This document shows positions 21,349 through 31,119 of a DNA stretch of 64,000 nt, one piece after another. Position numbers and translations under genes: made by a program. Position 1 is the stretch's first letter; each line of letters begins with the position of its first letter. The notes below the pieces were generated by a model. It did no database searches. It saw only the letters and a program-made list of their open reading frames with translations, and was not told where the DNA came from. This DNA is from Lojkania enalia (lineage: Eukaryota > Ascomycota > Dothideomycetes > Pleosporales), in contig ML986663.1 of NCBI GenBank assembly GCA_010094045.1, forward strand, positions 124,001 through 188,000, in the 5' to 3' direction.

Positions 21349-24147
21349 ATGGTACTCCGGAAACCCATGCCGCAATCAGACAATCTCGTCCCTCGACCGC
21401 TGTCTGCAGCGGTCAACAACCCTCCATACCCTACAACGCCGTCCACCGAGGACCCGCCAGTGTTGCCTATATCCTCCGAACAGCAAGAGGTCTACTCACC
21501 CGACCTCAACACCTCCCCCGCGTTTCGCCTCAGGACCCTCGACGATGCGCAAAAGAAGAAAGAGAAGGATGACGATGAATCTGACTATAGCCTCTCCGAC
21601 TGGGACCAGTCGGACGACGAGGACAGTAGCCCAGAGGACTTCCCAGACGCGTTAAAAGTTGCCGGAGGAAGGCCACTTCCTACTACCACAAAGAATTCTC
21701 TACCAGATGCTCTAAGAGCAGGCCCTCTAGTAGGGACAGCTATCAAGAAACAAGCAGAGCCCGTGGTGCCAGAGCCTACAGGAGCATCAGCATCATCGCT
21801 CGGTGCGATCAGCAATGGCTCCGGATCCATACCACTCCAAACCAACAATCCTTATCTGCGCATGCAAAATACGGGGCAAAGTGATTTTGGCGCCGAGAGC
21901 AGCCAACAGGTCTGGGGTGGTGCACCATCACATGCGCAAAAATATGGGGAACTAGTGGAGCTACCGTCGATGCAGACGCCTGTAACACCAACCAACGGAA
22001 TGTCAAAGTTGACGCTGAATAGCAATGTTCCACCGCATCAAGGACCAAAGTCTCCGAACCAACCCCCTCTCATCGCAGTGGAATCAGCGACGCCACAATC
22101 CGCGCAACCAAAGCAAGAATCTAACAACTCGGAGGCGCGGAACTCTGGGATAGGCGTATCCTCTTCCGATGCGATCGCTAGCAGCCATGAGGCGCCCTCG
22201 AATAACGAACACCAACAACAATCTCAGGATCCTTGGCAAGATCAGCAAGTCTGGGATAAGCTTGAAAAAGAGAGGAAGCAGTCAGAGTCGGCCGCTGCTC
22301 AGCAAGCTTCTGTGAAAGCAAAGCAAGAACAGCAGCGCCAAGAAGAGATTTATCGCACACAGCAGATTACGCAATTCACCCCATCAGCATCACCTTTTGA
22401 AGAAGAACAACCTCCGGCATTGCCTCCGAGACGGTCTCACGAGCAAGAAGAGCTCCCTCCCCAAATGCCGCCACGACCCCTTGAGACGGGTGTGGTGGGC
22501 TCCTCGGCCCAAGTTGGGCCAGAATCGCCCACTACAGTTATGAATCGGCAAAGGAAGGAGCACTATCAAATCAAGCATATTCGATGGTATGATGCCAACG
22601 CCCGCGGTATCCGCACGTCTCCAATCCTTACCCAGAATCTGAACGGCCCTTGTCCCTTGCTAGCCTTAGTAAACGCCTTGGTTCTCTCAACACCGGCCAC
22701 TATAGAGACCGCGCTCGTTGAGACATTACGTACACGTGAACAAGTTAGTCTGGGCCTGCTACTCGACGCTGTCTTTGACGAATTGATGTCCGGTCGAAGG
22801 GGAGGAGCTGCACAGGAACTTCCGGATGTCAGTGAGCTTTACAAGTTTCTTCTTACTCTACACACCGGCCTCAACGTGAATCCAATGTACGTTCAGGATC
22901 CGGGAGCGACTGATGGTTCGTCGACGCTTGTTCCCTCTCGTAGTCCCCGACCTGGTGGCTTTGAGAACTCGCGAGAAATGCGTCTATACAGGACGTTCAA
23001 TATTCCATTGATCCACGGATGGCTTCCCAATCCAGGCTCCGATGCATATGTTGCATTTGAGCGCGTAGCGAAGACCTACGAAGATGCTCAACATGTCCAA
23101 TTCCAGGAAGAAGAGTTGGATGCAAAATTACAGACTGAAGGTCTCAATGCGGAAGAACAGCGCATGTTTACGGACATCCATGCGATCAAAGAATTCCTGA
23201 TGTATTGGCCGACGCAGCTTACCGATTACGGACTCCGCGCAATACGCGAGAGCATCAGGCCAGGACAGATTGGTATCTTGTTTAGGAATGATCATTTCTC
23301 TACCATTTATAAGGATCCTCGGACAAGTCAGATATTCTCCCTAGTAACGGACGCCGGGTATTCCAGCCATGATGAAATCGTTTGGGAGTCGCTAGTTGAT
23401 GTTCATGGCCAAGGGAGTGAACTATACTCTGGCGACTTCCGCGCGGTCGGCAACAATAGCATACCCCAGAGACAGCAAACCCAGCAGCCAGTTCAAAGCC
23501 TTCTAGATATCGATGATGATCAAGGCTGGACGACTGTTGGACCACGCAGTCGCAATCAACAAACTCCTTCCGCCTCTACTCCAGTTACTTCTGAAAATAC
23601 CGGTCCAACCCCGAAACTAAGCAAAGAAGAACAAGAAGATCATGACCTAGCGCTAGCGCTTCAGCTTCAGGAAGAGGAAGAGGATCGACATCGACGCTCA
23701 TTAGAAGAACGCCGTCGACGAGAAAACCAGCTTTCCCAAGATACTATTGCTGCACAAGCGCAATCACGACCTAATAATCGACGTACATCACGCCAAGGCG
23801 AGAACCCACCTCTAATTCCACCACGAAGGAACAACATCCAAACCCACAGACCAAACAACGAGCCTGCACCTCCTCCCACCTATGAAGAGGCCGCTACGAA
23901 TCCTCCATACCATCCTCCACAGGGACATCCAGCAAATCCAAACGCGCCAATACATCCGCAAGGCAGCGCTTACATGCAGAATAGCTCACAACTACCTCCA
24001 GGACATTCTCCTCAGGGGCGCCGTAACTCGAGGCCAATGGGTATCCAGAATTCTGTGCACCCCAGACCAGGTAGGAGACAGAGCGCTGGAGTGGGTGGCC
24101 CTAATGGTGTCGGCTCTGAAGATAGGGATAAGTGCGTGGTCATGTAA
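21349..24147 (+). CDS. MINDY-family deubiquitinase with CaaX end (932 aa)
   Basis: Cysteine protease of the MINDY (FAM63, formerly DUF544) family, known to trim Lys48-linked ubiquitin chains. Single exon; ATG at 21349. The N-terminal 400 residues are disordered and Pro/Ser/Gln-rich. The catalytic domain spans about 403-700: oxyanion glutamine Q429 and catalytic cysteine C435 in QNLNGPCPLLALVNAL, catalytic histidine H649 in FRNDHFSTIYKD, and the IHGWLPNP and YWPTQLTDYGL blocks. After it come an acidic/Gln-rich ubiquitin-interacting-like helix (HDLALALQLQEEEEDR, about 765-780) and a Pro/Asn-rich tail. The last four residues are CVVM, a CaaX box, so the protein is probably prenylated and membrane-attached, as proposed for other MINDY proteins. 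Long for the family because of the disordered flanks. Confidence 0.95.
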   Translation: MVLRKPMPQSDNLVPRPLSAAVNNPPYPTTPSTEDPPVLPISSEQQEVYSPDLNTSPAFRLRTLDDAQKKKEKDDDESDYSLSDWDQSDDEDSSPEDFPDALKVAGGRPLPTTTKNSLPDALRAGPLVGTAIKKQAEPVVPEPTGASASSLGAISNGSGSIPLQTNNPYLRMQNTGQSDFGAESSQQVWGGAPSHAQKYGELVELPSMQTPVTPTNGMSKLTLNSNVPPHQGPKSPNQPPLIAVESATPQSAQPKQESNNSEARNSGIGVSSSDAIASSHEAPSNNEHQQQSQDPWQDQQVWDKLEKERKQSESAAAQQASVKAKQEQQRQEEIYRTQQITQFTPSASPFEEEQPPALPPRRSHEQEELPPQMPPRPLETGVVGSSAQVGPESPTTVMNRQRKEHYQIKHIRWYDANARGIRTSPILTQNLNGPCPLLALVNALVLSTPATIETALVETLRTREQVSLGLLLDAVFDELMSGRRGGAAQELPDVSELYKFLLTLHTGLNVNPMYVQDPGATDGSSTLVPSRSPRPGGFENSREMRLYRTFNIPLIHGWLPNPGSDAYVAFERVAKTYEDAQHVQFQEEELDAKLQTEGLNAEEQRMFTDIHAIKEFLMYWPTQLTDYGLRAIRESIRPGQIGILFRNDHFSTIYKDPRTSQIFSLVTDAGYSSHDEIVWESLVDVHGQGSELYSGDFRAVGNNSIPQRQQTQQPVQSLLDIDDDQGWTTVGPRSRNQQTPSASTPVTSENTGPTPKLSKEEQEDHDLALALQLQEEEEDRHRRSLEERRRRENQLSQDTIAAQAQSRPNNRRTSRQGENPPLIPPRRNNIQTHRPNNEPAPPPTYEEAATNPPYHPPQGHPANPNAPIHPQGSAYMQNSSQLPPGHSPQGRRNSRPMGIQNSVHPRPGRRQSAGVGGPNGVGSEDRDKCVVM

Positions 24148-25328
24148 ACACGTGCTGATGATTATATTATACCTAGTTACTGATGACATTGACCGCAATC
24201 TTCGAGGGTGGCGGTCCTATCTTTGGCGCTGGACTGGCTGCATATTTTAGGTTTTTGTTTGGGAAGCTGAGGTATACCCTTGTTATTCTTATTCGTCTCT
24301 ACGTTTTGGACCTGGTGCGGGGCGCATTGTGCGGCATGGTGGGCTTCGCATGGCTTCGACCCGCAATGGGAGTAGAGTGACGGAGGGATACCCCATTTGT
24401 GGTAAAGCAGCAAAAATATACTTTGATGCCTTAGAGGACAATGCAAAAGAGTACTTTGGCTGTATGATAGCTGTGTGCCATGAATCTTAGGCTTTCGAGT
24501 ATATCTTCGTTGGCGCGAGGGATTGCAGTGCAAAATTACATTCTTGCACTAGAAGCTAGAGGAATACGTACTCTTGTCCACATGAGGTATTTACTAATAG
24601 TGCGGCATTATTGGCTTTCACTGCAATCTTTTGTGTGGAAGGGAGACTTAGAGAGAAAATTGCTCATAGTACAGCATTTTTAGCTTTGACTACAATCTTC
24701 AGCGTAGCCAAGAGACTTATTCAGCGCGGCTCAGTTTGCTAGGGAGTGGGTATGAACGAATCAACCTCGGGGAGTAAAATCTCAAACCAAGTAGCAGTGG
24801 GTATTCATTGCAATGTCTAACGTGGATGAGAAGATGGACCAGTGAAAGATTCATTCACTAGATGACAATGAGCGAATCAGAGTGTTTCGCTTATACCTTA
24901 TGTCTAGTTAGCGAGGTGCAGTCACCAGTAGATTGTATTGAATCTTGGCACTACAATTTCTAGGGCAGGCGAGAGATCTGAAGACGAGGCTTTTCAACAG
25001 TGGCCTTGGATCTGATTGGCTATAGGGCAAGTGCTGTTAGCGAGCTAGATAGACTTGTAGTTCGTAATAGTAATGAAAGGAAGCTTTTTCAGTATTCAAT
25101 TATACAAGCAGTCAATGACCCGGATGAGTTTATCCAATGCTGCGCCATTATGGCTCCCGTTCTGGAACTGCTCGTCCAATGATGAAATTCTCCAATAGCC
25201 CAACAATATAATTAAGGTAATCTCTAGGTCTTTATCTCCACATAGTAGCTATGCAGTCCCAGCTACTGAGAACGGAAACATGAATCAGCAAATGCCAGGA
25301 TTGCCAAAAGTTAAACAAAGTCTGATCA
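24148..25328. other. Intergenic, 1.2 kb
   Basis: Separates the MINDY and O-methyltransferase genes, which converge. AT-rich, with stop codons in all frames beyond short runs. The one internal structure I see is the diverged tandem duplication at 24593-24719. Confidence 0.5.
24593..24719 (+). repeat. Diverged tandem duplication, unit 69 bp
   Basis: Two copies of about 58 bp (24593-24650 and 24662-24719), offset by 69 bp, share the pattern CATAG(T)..AGCATT..GGCTTT.ACT.CAATCTT and end in GAGACTTA. Identity is roughly three quarters by eye. No coding role seen. Confidence 0.6.
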
Positions 25329-26176
25329 CTATAGCACCTTGCTCACTTCCATCTCATCCTGTTCAAGTCAGTGTCTAATCTGTAAGCACGCTACATAGTG
25401 TAACACAAACCTCAAATTCCCCAGGCATGATTAGACCCTTTACACCCCAGCTTTTCAATTTCGGGTGACTCCTCACATATTGGCGATATTCCGGGGCACC
25501 AGGCATCAAAACATTATCCGCGACAATGCAAACTCCAGTCTTCAAAAGACCCAACTCTTCACAAACCGTAAGGTCTTGCACATACAAATTCTCGACGTGA
25601 TCGAGGAATATCAAATCAGCATGATCGAGCCTCCCTCCAGCCTTTAATGTCCGAAGTGATTCACTAGCTGCGCCGGTCACAACTGTGACCACATCGGAGA
25701 GGCCGGCAATGTTGATGAACTCGGAAGCTATATTAGCTAATTCCGAGTCAAACTCGAGACTCCACAACTTCACAGCTTCACCCTGTTTATTGAAATGTCT
25801 CATCTGGTTCGCAAGCATGATCGCTGAGTAGCCGACATACGTCCCAAGCTCAACAACAACCTTGGGTCGCTCTTCAGCAAGAAGATCAGTTAGAATACGC
25901 CCTTTGTCGCTGCCAATATTGATCAAGAAATCCTGCTGTACGGCAAACTCGTCCATTGCTTCTAGAAGCTTCGCCGGATTTCCTTCCATTTGGGTGAAAT
26001 CCGGACTTTGCTTAACATGTTCGAGGAGCGCTCTCTCGCGGCCACCTTTCCACTACCTTCTGTTAGCTAAATTTATGTATAAGATACAGAGAAGAGTGAG
26101 CTACTTCTTTGTATCCGTCGATCTCGAATTTCCTCAAAGATGGGTATTTGTCATATACTTCCTTTGGAAACTTCAT
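25329..26176 (-). CDS. SAM-dependent O-methyltransferase, catechol-type (247 aa)
   Basis: Exons 26176-26105, 26052-25411 and 25358-25329 join in phase 0 to 247 aa. The class I SAM site is VELGTYVGYSA (about 91-101). It is followed by LEFDSELANIA (acidic loop), VTGAASESL and the metal/substrate motif LIFLDHVENLY, the pattern of the catechol O-methyltransferase-like methyltransferase_3/24 families. It probably methylates a small phenolic with a divalent cation; cytosolic, since no signal peptide is present. The last exon adds only DEMEVSKVL; without it the frame reads into intron and stops. Alternatives: the substrate could be a secondary metabolite or a host phenolic. No biosynthetic partners lie nearby. 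Confidence 0.85.
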
Positions 26177-27691
26177 TGTATGCGCAATGCAATGGAAAAT
26201 GTAAACAAATAAACTAGTGGGATATACGATGTAAGAAAAGGTGCTTGTCTATTATTTTATACGAAGATGGCTGATAAATCTGGTGCGCATCTTCGTCCGA
26301 GGATCAAATCCTTTGATGGCGTCAGCATAGCAAAGGGCCGTCTCAGAGGTCTCAGTTACGTAGTTTCAAACGCAGACATAGAGAAGTTGCCTACTAGCTA
26401 CTTTCTAATGTGTAATTATATACTGAAGTTCTGTAATGCCATCTCGACGAGCCATAATCAAAAACCTATATTTCTAGTAATCACTCCTCATGGCAGCACG
26501 CATACGAGGTTCCAAACATCTAGATGATCCAATAGACGGGATATATTTCAAGCAACTAAAACTCATAAATCATGCCAGAGCAAGCTTAGGTAGATAGAAT
26601 ATACTCAACTAAAATGGAATGTTTACTTTAGTGCATCAAATTGTGAGATCGATCATATAGTTATGGCGTTATATTAATAAGATGTGGTCTTATTGTACTT
26701 GGGAGAGTCTACTTAATGTCTTTCATTCCTTTAACCTTAATGAAGGCTACCAAGAATTTTGAATAAACAATGCATGGCAAAATTAATTGGTTAGATAGCT
26801 TCCCCCAATAGTAGTATATATCCTTATGTAAGATTGTACTACGAATAAGAGGTCAATTGGCCGTTCTACGTGTGAGAAACCGTGTAGCTCATATAAATTA
26901 TTTTGTCATATAAATAATCTTGACTTCTGTACTACATGTTTCCACAAGCAGTCATGCCCTCTCGAGGACCTTTCCGGACGAACTTTTATAGACCTTGGTC
27001 CATAAATAGAGGGAATTAACAGTAGTTCCCACCTAGCCGGGAAAATGAAGTCCAGCTCACACCACAATAGCCAGCTCCAGGAACTTTGCATTTCTCTTGC
27101 ACTTCCGCTTCTAAATTTGAAGTGGCCCTGAGCAATATCCAATCAGTTTCTAGCCCGATAATACTCATATCAATACACTGATGGAGGGCCTCGCTTCGAA
27201 GCAGCATCAATCTAAACAAAGTTCATGTGCAAAGTCCAAAACAGGCACACGTAAGTCATCTGATATCCTGCGGACTCACGCACGCCTAGATTTAAGCCCC
27301 TGAAGCTCTTCATAGGATGCAGCATGTGCAAACTCGTTTCGAACAGATTTCTGAGATCTAGAAATCTATTTAGTTTCACGCACTGCTTATGTCATCCCCC
27401 TTCTAGACTGTTCAGTCATACATCTCCTTTCAACAAAATTTTTTTTCCACATTGTGATATTCATTGAAGCTTGGTATTTATAAAGAAAATTTATGTCGAG
27501 TTACGTAGCCATTCGGAGATGTCTCGCAAATACAAAATACACCGTGTAGCCGTGGATAAACGTCCATCAAGACAACCGAGAGGGCATTTAAGCTTTTGTG
27601 AGGCGCTAGAGGTTGCCAGAATAGTTTTATAGATTGTCGATACCTTCCGGTTATTGTAACTTTAGAGGAACGAACAGCCTAAATCCGGCAG

Positions 27692-28330
27692 TCAGCGACA
27701 GGGGGTAATCATCCTAGCGCACCCCGCAGACTGGGGAAATAACCATGAAAATCTTAATTGCATTTTGGACACGTGAAACATGGGCATAGAGCATATTCGC
27801 CGGATAAGCATCCAATGAAGCTCGCGCCACAATATCCTCTTTCCCCTTGAAGCCCCACAGAACATTCGATGCACTCCACAATGCCCTTCTGGGGTTGTTA
27901 TTCTTGGCTCTATCTGCTATCGAGTAAAGGTACCTTCGATATTAATCTAGGGTGTTCCCTCCACTTACACTGCCAAGACCAATAGAGTGTGGTTGTGCTC
28001 ATCGAACGGCTCAAGGGAACACAACATACCTGGGTTGAATGGCAGCAAACAAGGCCTTTGAGCACCTTTAAAGTTTTTCCGTCAATCGTCTAATTGCCCT
28101 ACTCGAACCGCGATCTGAGACCGCATGCAATGGTTTTGGTTGCAAGGTAATCCGGGTAACTCTTTGATGGCTTTGGATATGCTTCCGTTGCTGAAATCAT
28201 AGGCCATTCCATTGCATAATGACTGGAAATACCACCTTCTTCTAGCTGAACGCCACTATAGTCGTGCATTGACATCCGATGGAGCATCTAGACCTTGCCG
28301 ATCTCCCAATGACCCATAACCATTTTCATC
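27692..28330 (-). pseudogene. Broken minus-strand coding relic, family unknown
   Basis: Three minus-strand pieces read like protein but do not join. One is at 28287-28099 and includes SGVQLEEGGISSHYAMEW and SYPDYLATKTIACGLR. The second, at about 28080-28022, reads TIDGKTLKVLKGLVCCHSTQ, followed by a GTATGT. The third, at about 27917-27708, reads RALWSASNVLWGFKGKED and ASLDAYPANMLYAHVSRVQ, then a stop. Stops and a frame change separate them. I do not recognise the family. It may be a decayed gene or an intron-rich gene I failed to assemble. Confidence 0.3.
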
Positions 28331-28520
28331 GACCTTAGCCCTCGTCCATGACATCTCTGTTGTCGTTCTTGTGGCGAAATGGCAGGGACTAAAGCCTGTC
28401 AATCGCCAAGGTGTCTTGCCTTAATTGCATATAGTCATGCCTCGAGACTCACTCTCGCATACCCACGCTTCATATAATGTGGAAATTTTACCGGCGGATA
28501 TCAGGAGCGGGCTGGGATTT

Positions 28521-28526
28521 CTGGGG
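28521..28526 (+). promoter_or_regulatory. CreA-type site (CTGGGG) upstream of CE15
   Basis: Matches SYGGRG, the carbon-catabolite repressor consensus, 91 bp upstream of the start. A single short match; weak evidence alone but expected for a plant-cell-wall enzyme. Confidence 0.3.
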
Positions 28527-28539
28527 TACGATTTCATTG

Positions 28540-28546
28540 TATAAAA
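28540..28546 (+). promoter_or_regulatory. TATA box of the CE15 gene
   Basis: TATAAAA 77 bp upstream of the ATG, the usual place for a strongly induced secreted-enzyme gene. Confidence 0.6.
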
Positions 28547-28616
28547 GAGCTGTGGCGCTTTTGTTCTGATCGTTGTCTGGTCCCATCAGTGTCTCGAGTA
28601 AACCAATTGATTCACC

Positions 28617-29786
28617 ATGAAGTACTCAATCATCCTCCCGTTCCTTGCTACAACGGTCCTTGCGGCCCCGATTCTTGAAGAACGCCAGGGCGACTGCACT
28701 GTCCCGAGCTCTTTCCCGAATCCAAACAGCTCCAAGCTCCCCGATCCGTTCACATTTTTCAGCGGAAGCAAGGTCACAACCAAGGCGGACTGGGAATGCC
28801 GTCAAAAGGAAATTTCTGCCGCTATTCAGGCCCAAGAGCTTGGTACGATGCCACCTAAGCCATCCACTGTGACTGCCTCGTCCTCTGGCAACTCACTCTC
28901 GATCACTGCCTCTGAGGGCGGTAAATCTGTCAGTTTCTCTGTCTCCATTAACAAACCCGGCGGAAGTGGTCCATTCCCAGCCATCATTGCCTACGGCTTC
29001 CCAAGCATTCCTATACCCGCCGGTGTTGCTACTATCACCTTCAACAACGACCAGATTGGTGCCCAGAATGGCCAGGGCAGTCGTGGACAGGGCAAGTTCT
29101 TTGACCTCTACGGATCCAGCCACAGTGCCGGTGCTTTGACTGCTTGGGCCTGGGGCGTTGCCCGCGTCATTGATGCCCTTGAGCAAGTCAACGTCGGAAT
29201 CGACCCCAAGCGCGTCGGTGTTACTGGATGCTCCAGGAACGGAAAGGGTGCCATGGTCGCCGGCGCCCTCGAGCCTCGTGTTGCTCTCACCATTCCCCAA
29301 GAGTCCGGCGCTGGTGGTGCCGCTTGCTGGAGGGTCTCTGATCTGGAGAAGGCTGCTGGCAAGAACATTCAGACCTGCAGCCAGATCGTCGGCGAGAACG
29401 TGTGGTTCTCTCGTAACTTCAACTCCTTCGCCACTAGGTGCAACACGCTTGCCACTGACCACCATATGCTCGCTGGTATGGTTGCTCCTCGCGGCATGTT
29501 CGTTGCTGAGAACAACATTGACTGGCTTGGTCCCGTCTCCACCACCGCTTGCATGAAGGTTGGTCGTATGATCTACAAGGCTGCCGGCGTTCCCGATAAC
29601 ATGGGCTTCTCTCTTGTGGGCGGACACGGCCACTGCTCGTTCCCTTCCAGCCAGAATGCCGACCTCAACGCCTTCATCAACAAGTTCTTGCTCAACCAGA
29701 GCGCCAGCACCGCCAACATCGAGAAGAGCGACGTCAGCGCCGATCCCAGCAGGTATATCGACTGGACCGCACCTACACTCTCATAG
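28617..29786 (+). CDS. Secreted 4-O-methyl-glucuronoyl methylesterase (CE15)
   Basis: Cleaves ester bonds between lignin alcohols and 4-O-methylglucuronic acid of xylan, outside the cell. Single exon, 389 aa. Signal peptide 1-16 (cut after LAA). A dibasic-free propeptide and a Cys-27-containing start are typical of the Cip2 class. The nucleophile is Ser206 in GVTGCSRNGKGA. The acidic residue is probably Glu229 in PQESGAGGAACW, and the catalytic histidine lies in GGHGHCSFP (His337 or His339). Six or more Cys residues are placed for the usual disulfides. There is no CBM1 or linker, so this is a catalytic-domain-only form. Codon use is strongly C-biased compared with its neighbours, as for highly expressed secreted enzymes. 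Confidence 0.96.
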   Translation: MKYSIILPFLATTVLAAPILEERQGDCTVPSSFPNPNSSKLPDPFTFFSGSKVTTKADWECRQKEISAAIQAQELGTMPPKPSTVTASSSGNSLSITASEGGKSVSFSVSINKPGGSGPFPAIIAYGFPSIPIPAGVATITFNNDQIGAQNGQGSRGQGKFFDLYGSSHSAGALTAWAWGVARVIDALEQVNVGIDPKRVGVTGCSRNGKGAMVAGALEPRVALTIPQESGAGGAACWRVSDLEKAAGKNIQTCSQIVGENVWFSRNFNSFATRCNTLATDHHMLAGMVAPRGMFVAENNIDWLGPVSTTACMKVGRMIYKAAGVPDNMGFSLVGGHGHCSFPSSQNADLNAFINKFLLNQSASTANIEKSDVSADPSRYIDWTAPTLS

Positions 29787-31119
29787 ATGGAAAAAGCGGG
29801 GTATACGGAGATGGGTCTTCTTGGGGAATTTTGAATTCTCCGTACTCGAACATTCACTTATATGGAAGCTTGGATGTACAAAATGGACGATCTGAAGCTG
29901 CGATTGCGACCTGTATATACTTCGAATCGAGCTGTAAAAGCCATGTGTTGTGAATTTGTTATGATTTGACAAGCCGTGATGTTCCCCTGTGCTGTGGCTT
30001 ATTTGCGAAACTATTCAGAATACCACGTTAACCGAGTTAGAAGATGGAATGAATGCACGGGCCACATATTGCTAGGTACCTAGATGTTTGCATAACGGCG
30101 GGGCGACTTCAAGATGGCTAGAAGGGGAAGAACGGATATAAAAAGCAAATAGATAATGAGGACTCATGTGCACTGCGAGCATGTTCCCTTCCCCATGAGT
30201 CTGCTTGGTCTCCTTCATCCCGTTTTCGGTGAAGCATATTCGAAGCTCAGCCCATCGCAAATCGCAACGACTTGTGGTGTCCTTCGCAGTTACGGGAGCA
30301 ATCATTGTACACGTAAAAAAGGGCTGAGGGCAGAATATGGAGAAACTGCATGAAACGGGGTTGATGACGGCACTAGATTGGGTCGGGTGAGGAGTGTGTC
30401 GTGCATGCAGAGTCTTCCGAGGTTCCGATGCCATGGCCCAACGTTATCTGGGGTCAAAACACGTCAAGCGCGCTCGATGCCGACGCACCAGGCCTCACGA
30501 GCCCCAGCCAGCAAAAGTGTTTCAGGCGTCGCGCGGGAGGGCTACCCCAGATCGGATAGATGCCAGCCACGCTGTGATTGGTCGAGTCTTGGTCACATGA
30601 CAGCCAAGGCCTGCACTAGCTCGTTTTGGCGAGCCGCTCTCCTCGTTCTCTGACTTTGCCTCAGCGTCTGGGAGTCGTTCTCGCCAACACCGTCCATCAC
30701 CCCCCAACGCCAAATCACTCGCACTCCCGCCCGCGTCTTTAGCCCCGATCACGACACGCCGTCGACCACGCGTGGAGTGACTTTCACCCCTCCCCACGCG
30801 CCTTTGCGCCCTCGCACCTCACCGCCCTGAATTTGCCTGGCCCAGGTCAGCCTCCCCATCACCGCGCCATCACGAAAGCCGCGTCCCGGATTGCGCTCCA
30901 TCAGCCTCCGACCATAGAGGGCCCCATCTAATCTCTACTGCCCATGATAATGATATAACGGCACCCCGAGCGCGCCCTTTCGCCGATCGCCGCTTCTTTC
31001 CTTGACACGCGTTTTTGGTGGCTCCCTTCGCCGGGGTGCGAACTCCGTGTGAAGACATTCTGCCGCCCCGAGCCGCATTTATTTGCGATTAACCATTGGC
31101 ATACTTCGTGACAAGCACC
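29787..31119. other. Intergenic, 1.3 kb
   Basis: Contains the CE15 3' end and a long GC-rich 5' region of the chromatin remodeller (30,430-31,100). No exon or RNA gene recognised. Frames on either strand lack motifs and splice sites. Confidence 0.5.

Larger units (their letters stand above)
26177..28616. other. Gene-poor 2.4 kb with probable relics
   Basis: AT-rich, especially 26,200-27,000. Short frames on the minus strand at 27,020-27,240 and 27,690-28,330 look protein-like but are broken. The right end is the promoter of the CE15 gene, with a TATA box. Confidence 0.45.

Noticed and set aside
28893..29633. Long minus-strand frame opposite the CE15 gene
   Set aside because: Shadow of a strongly codon-biased gene; composition is Ala/Gly/Val/Asp typical of antisense reading.
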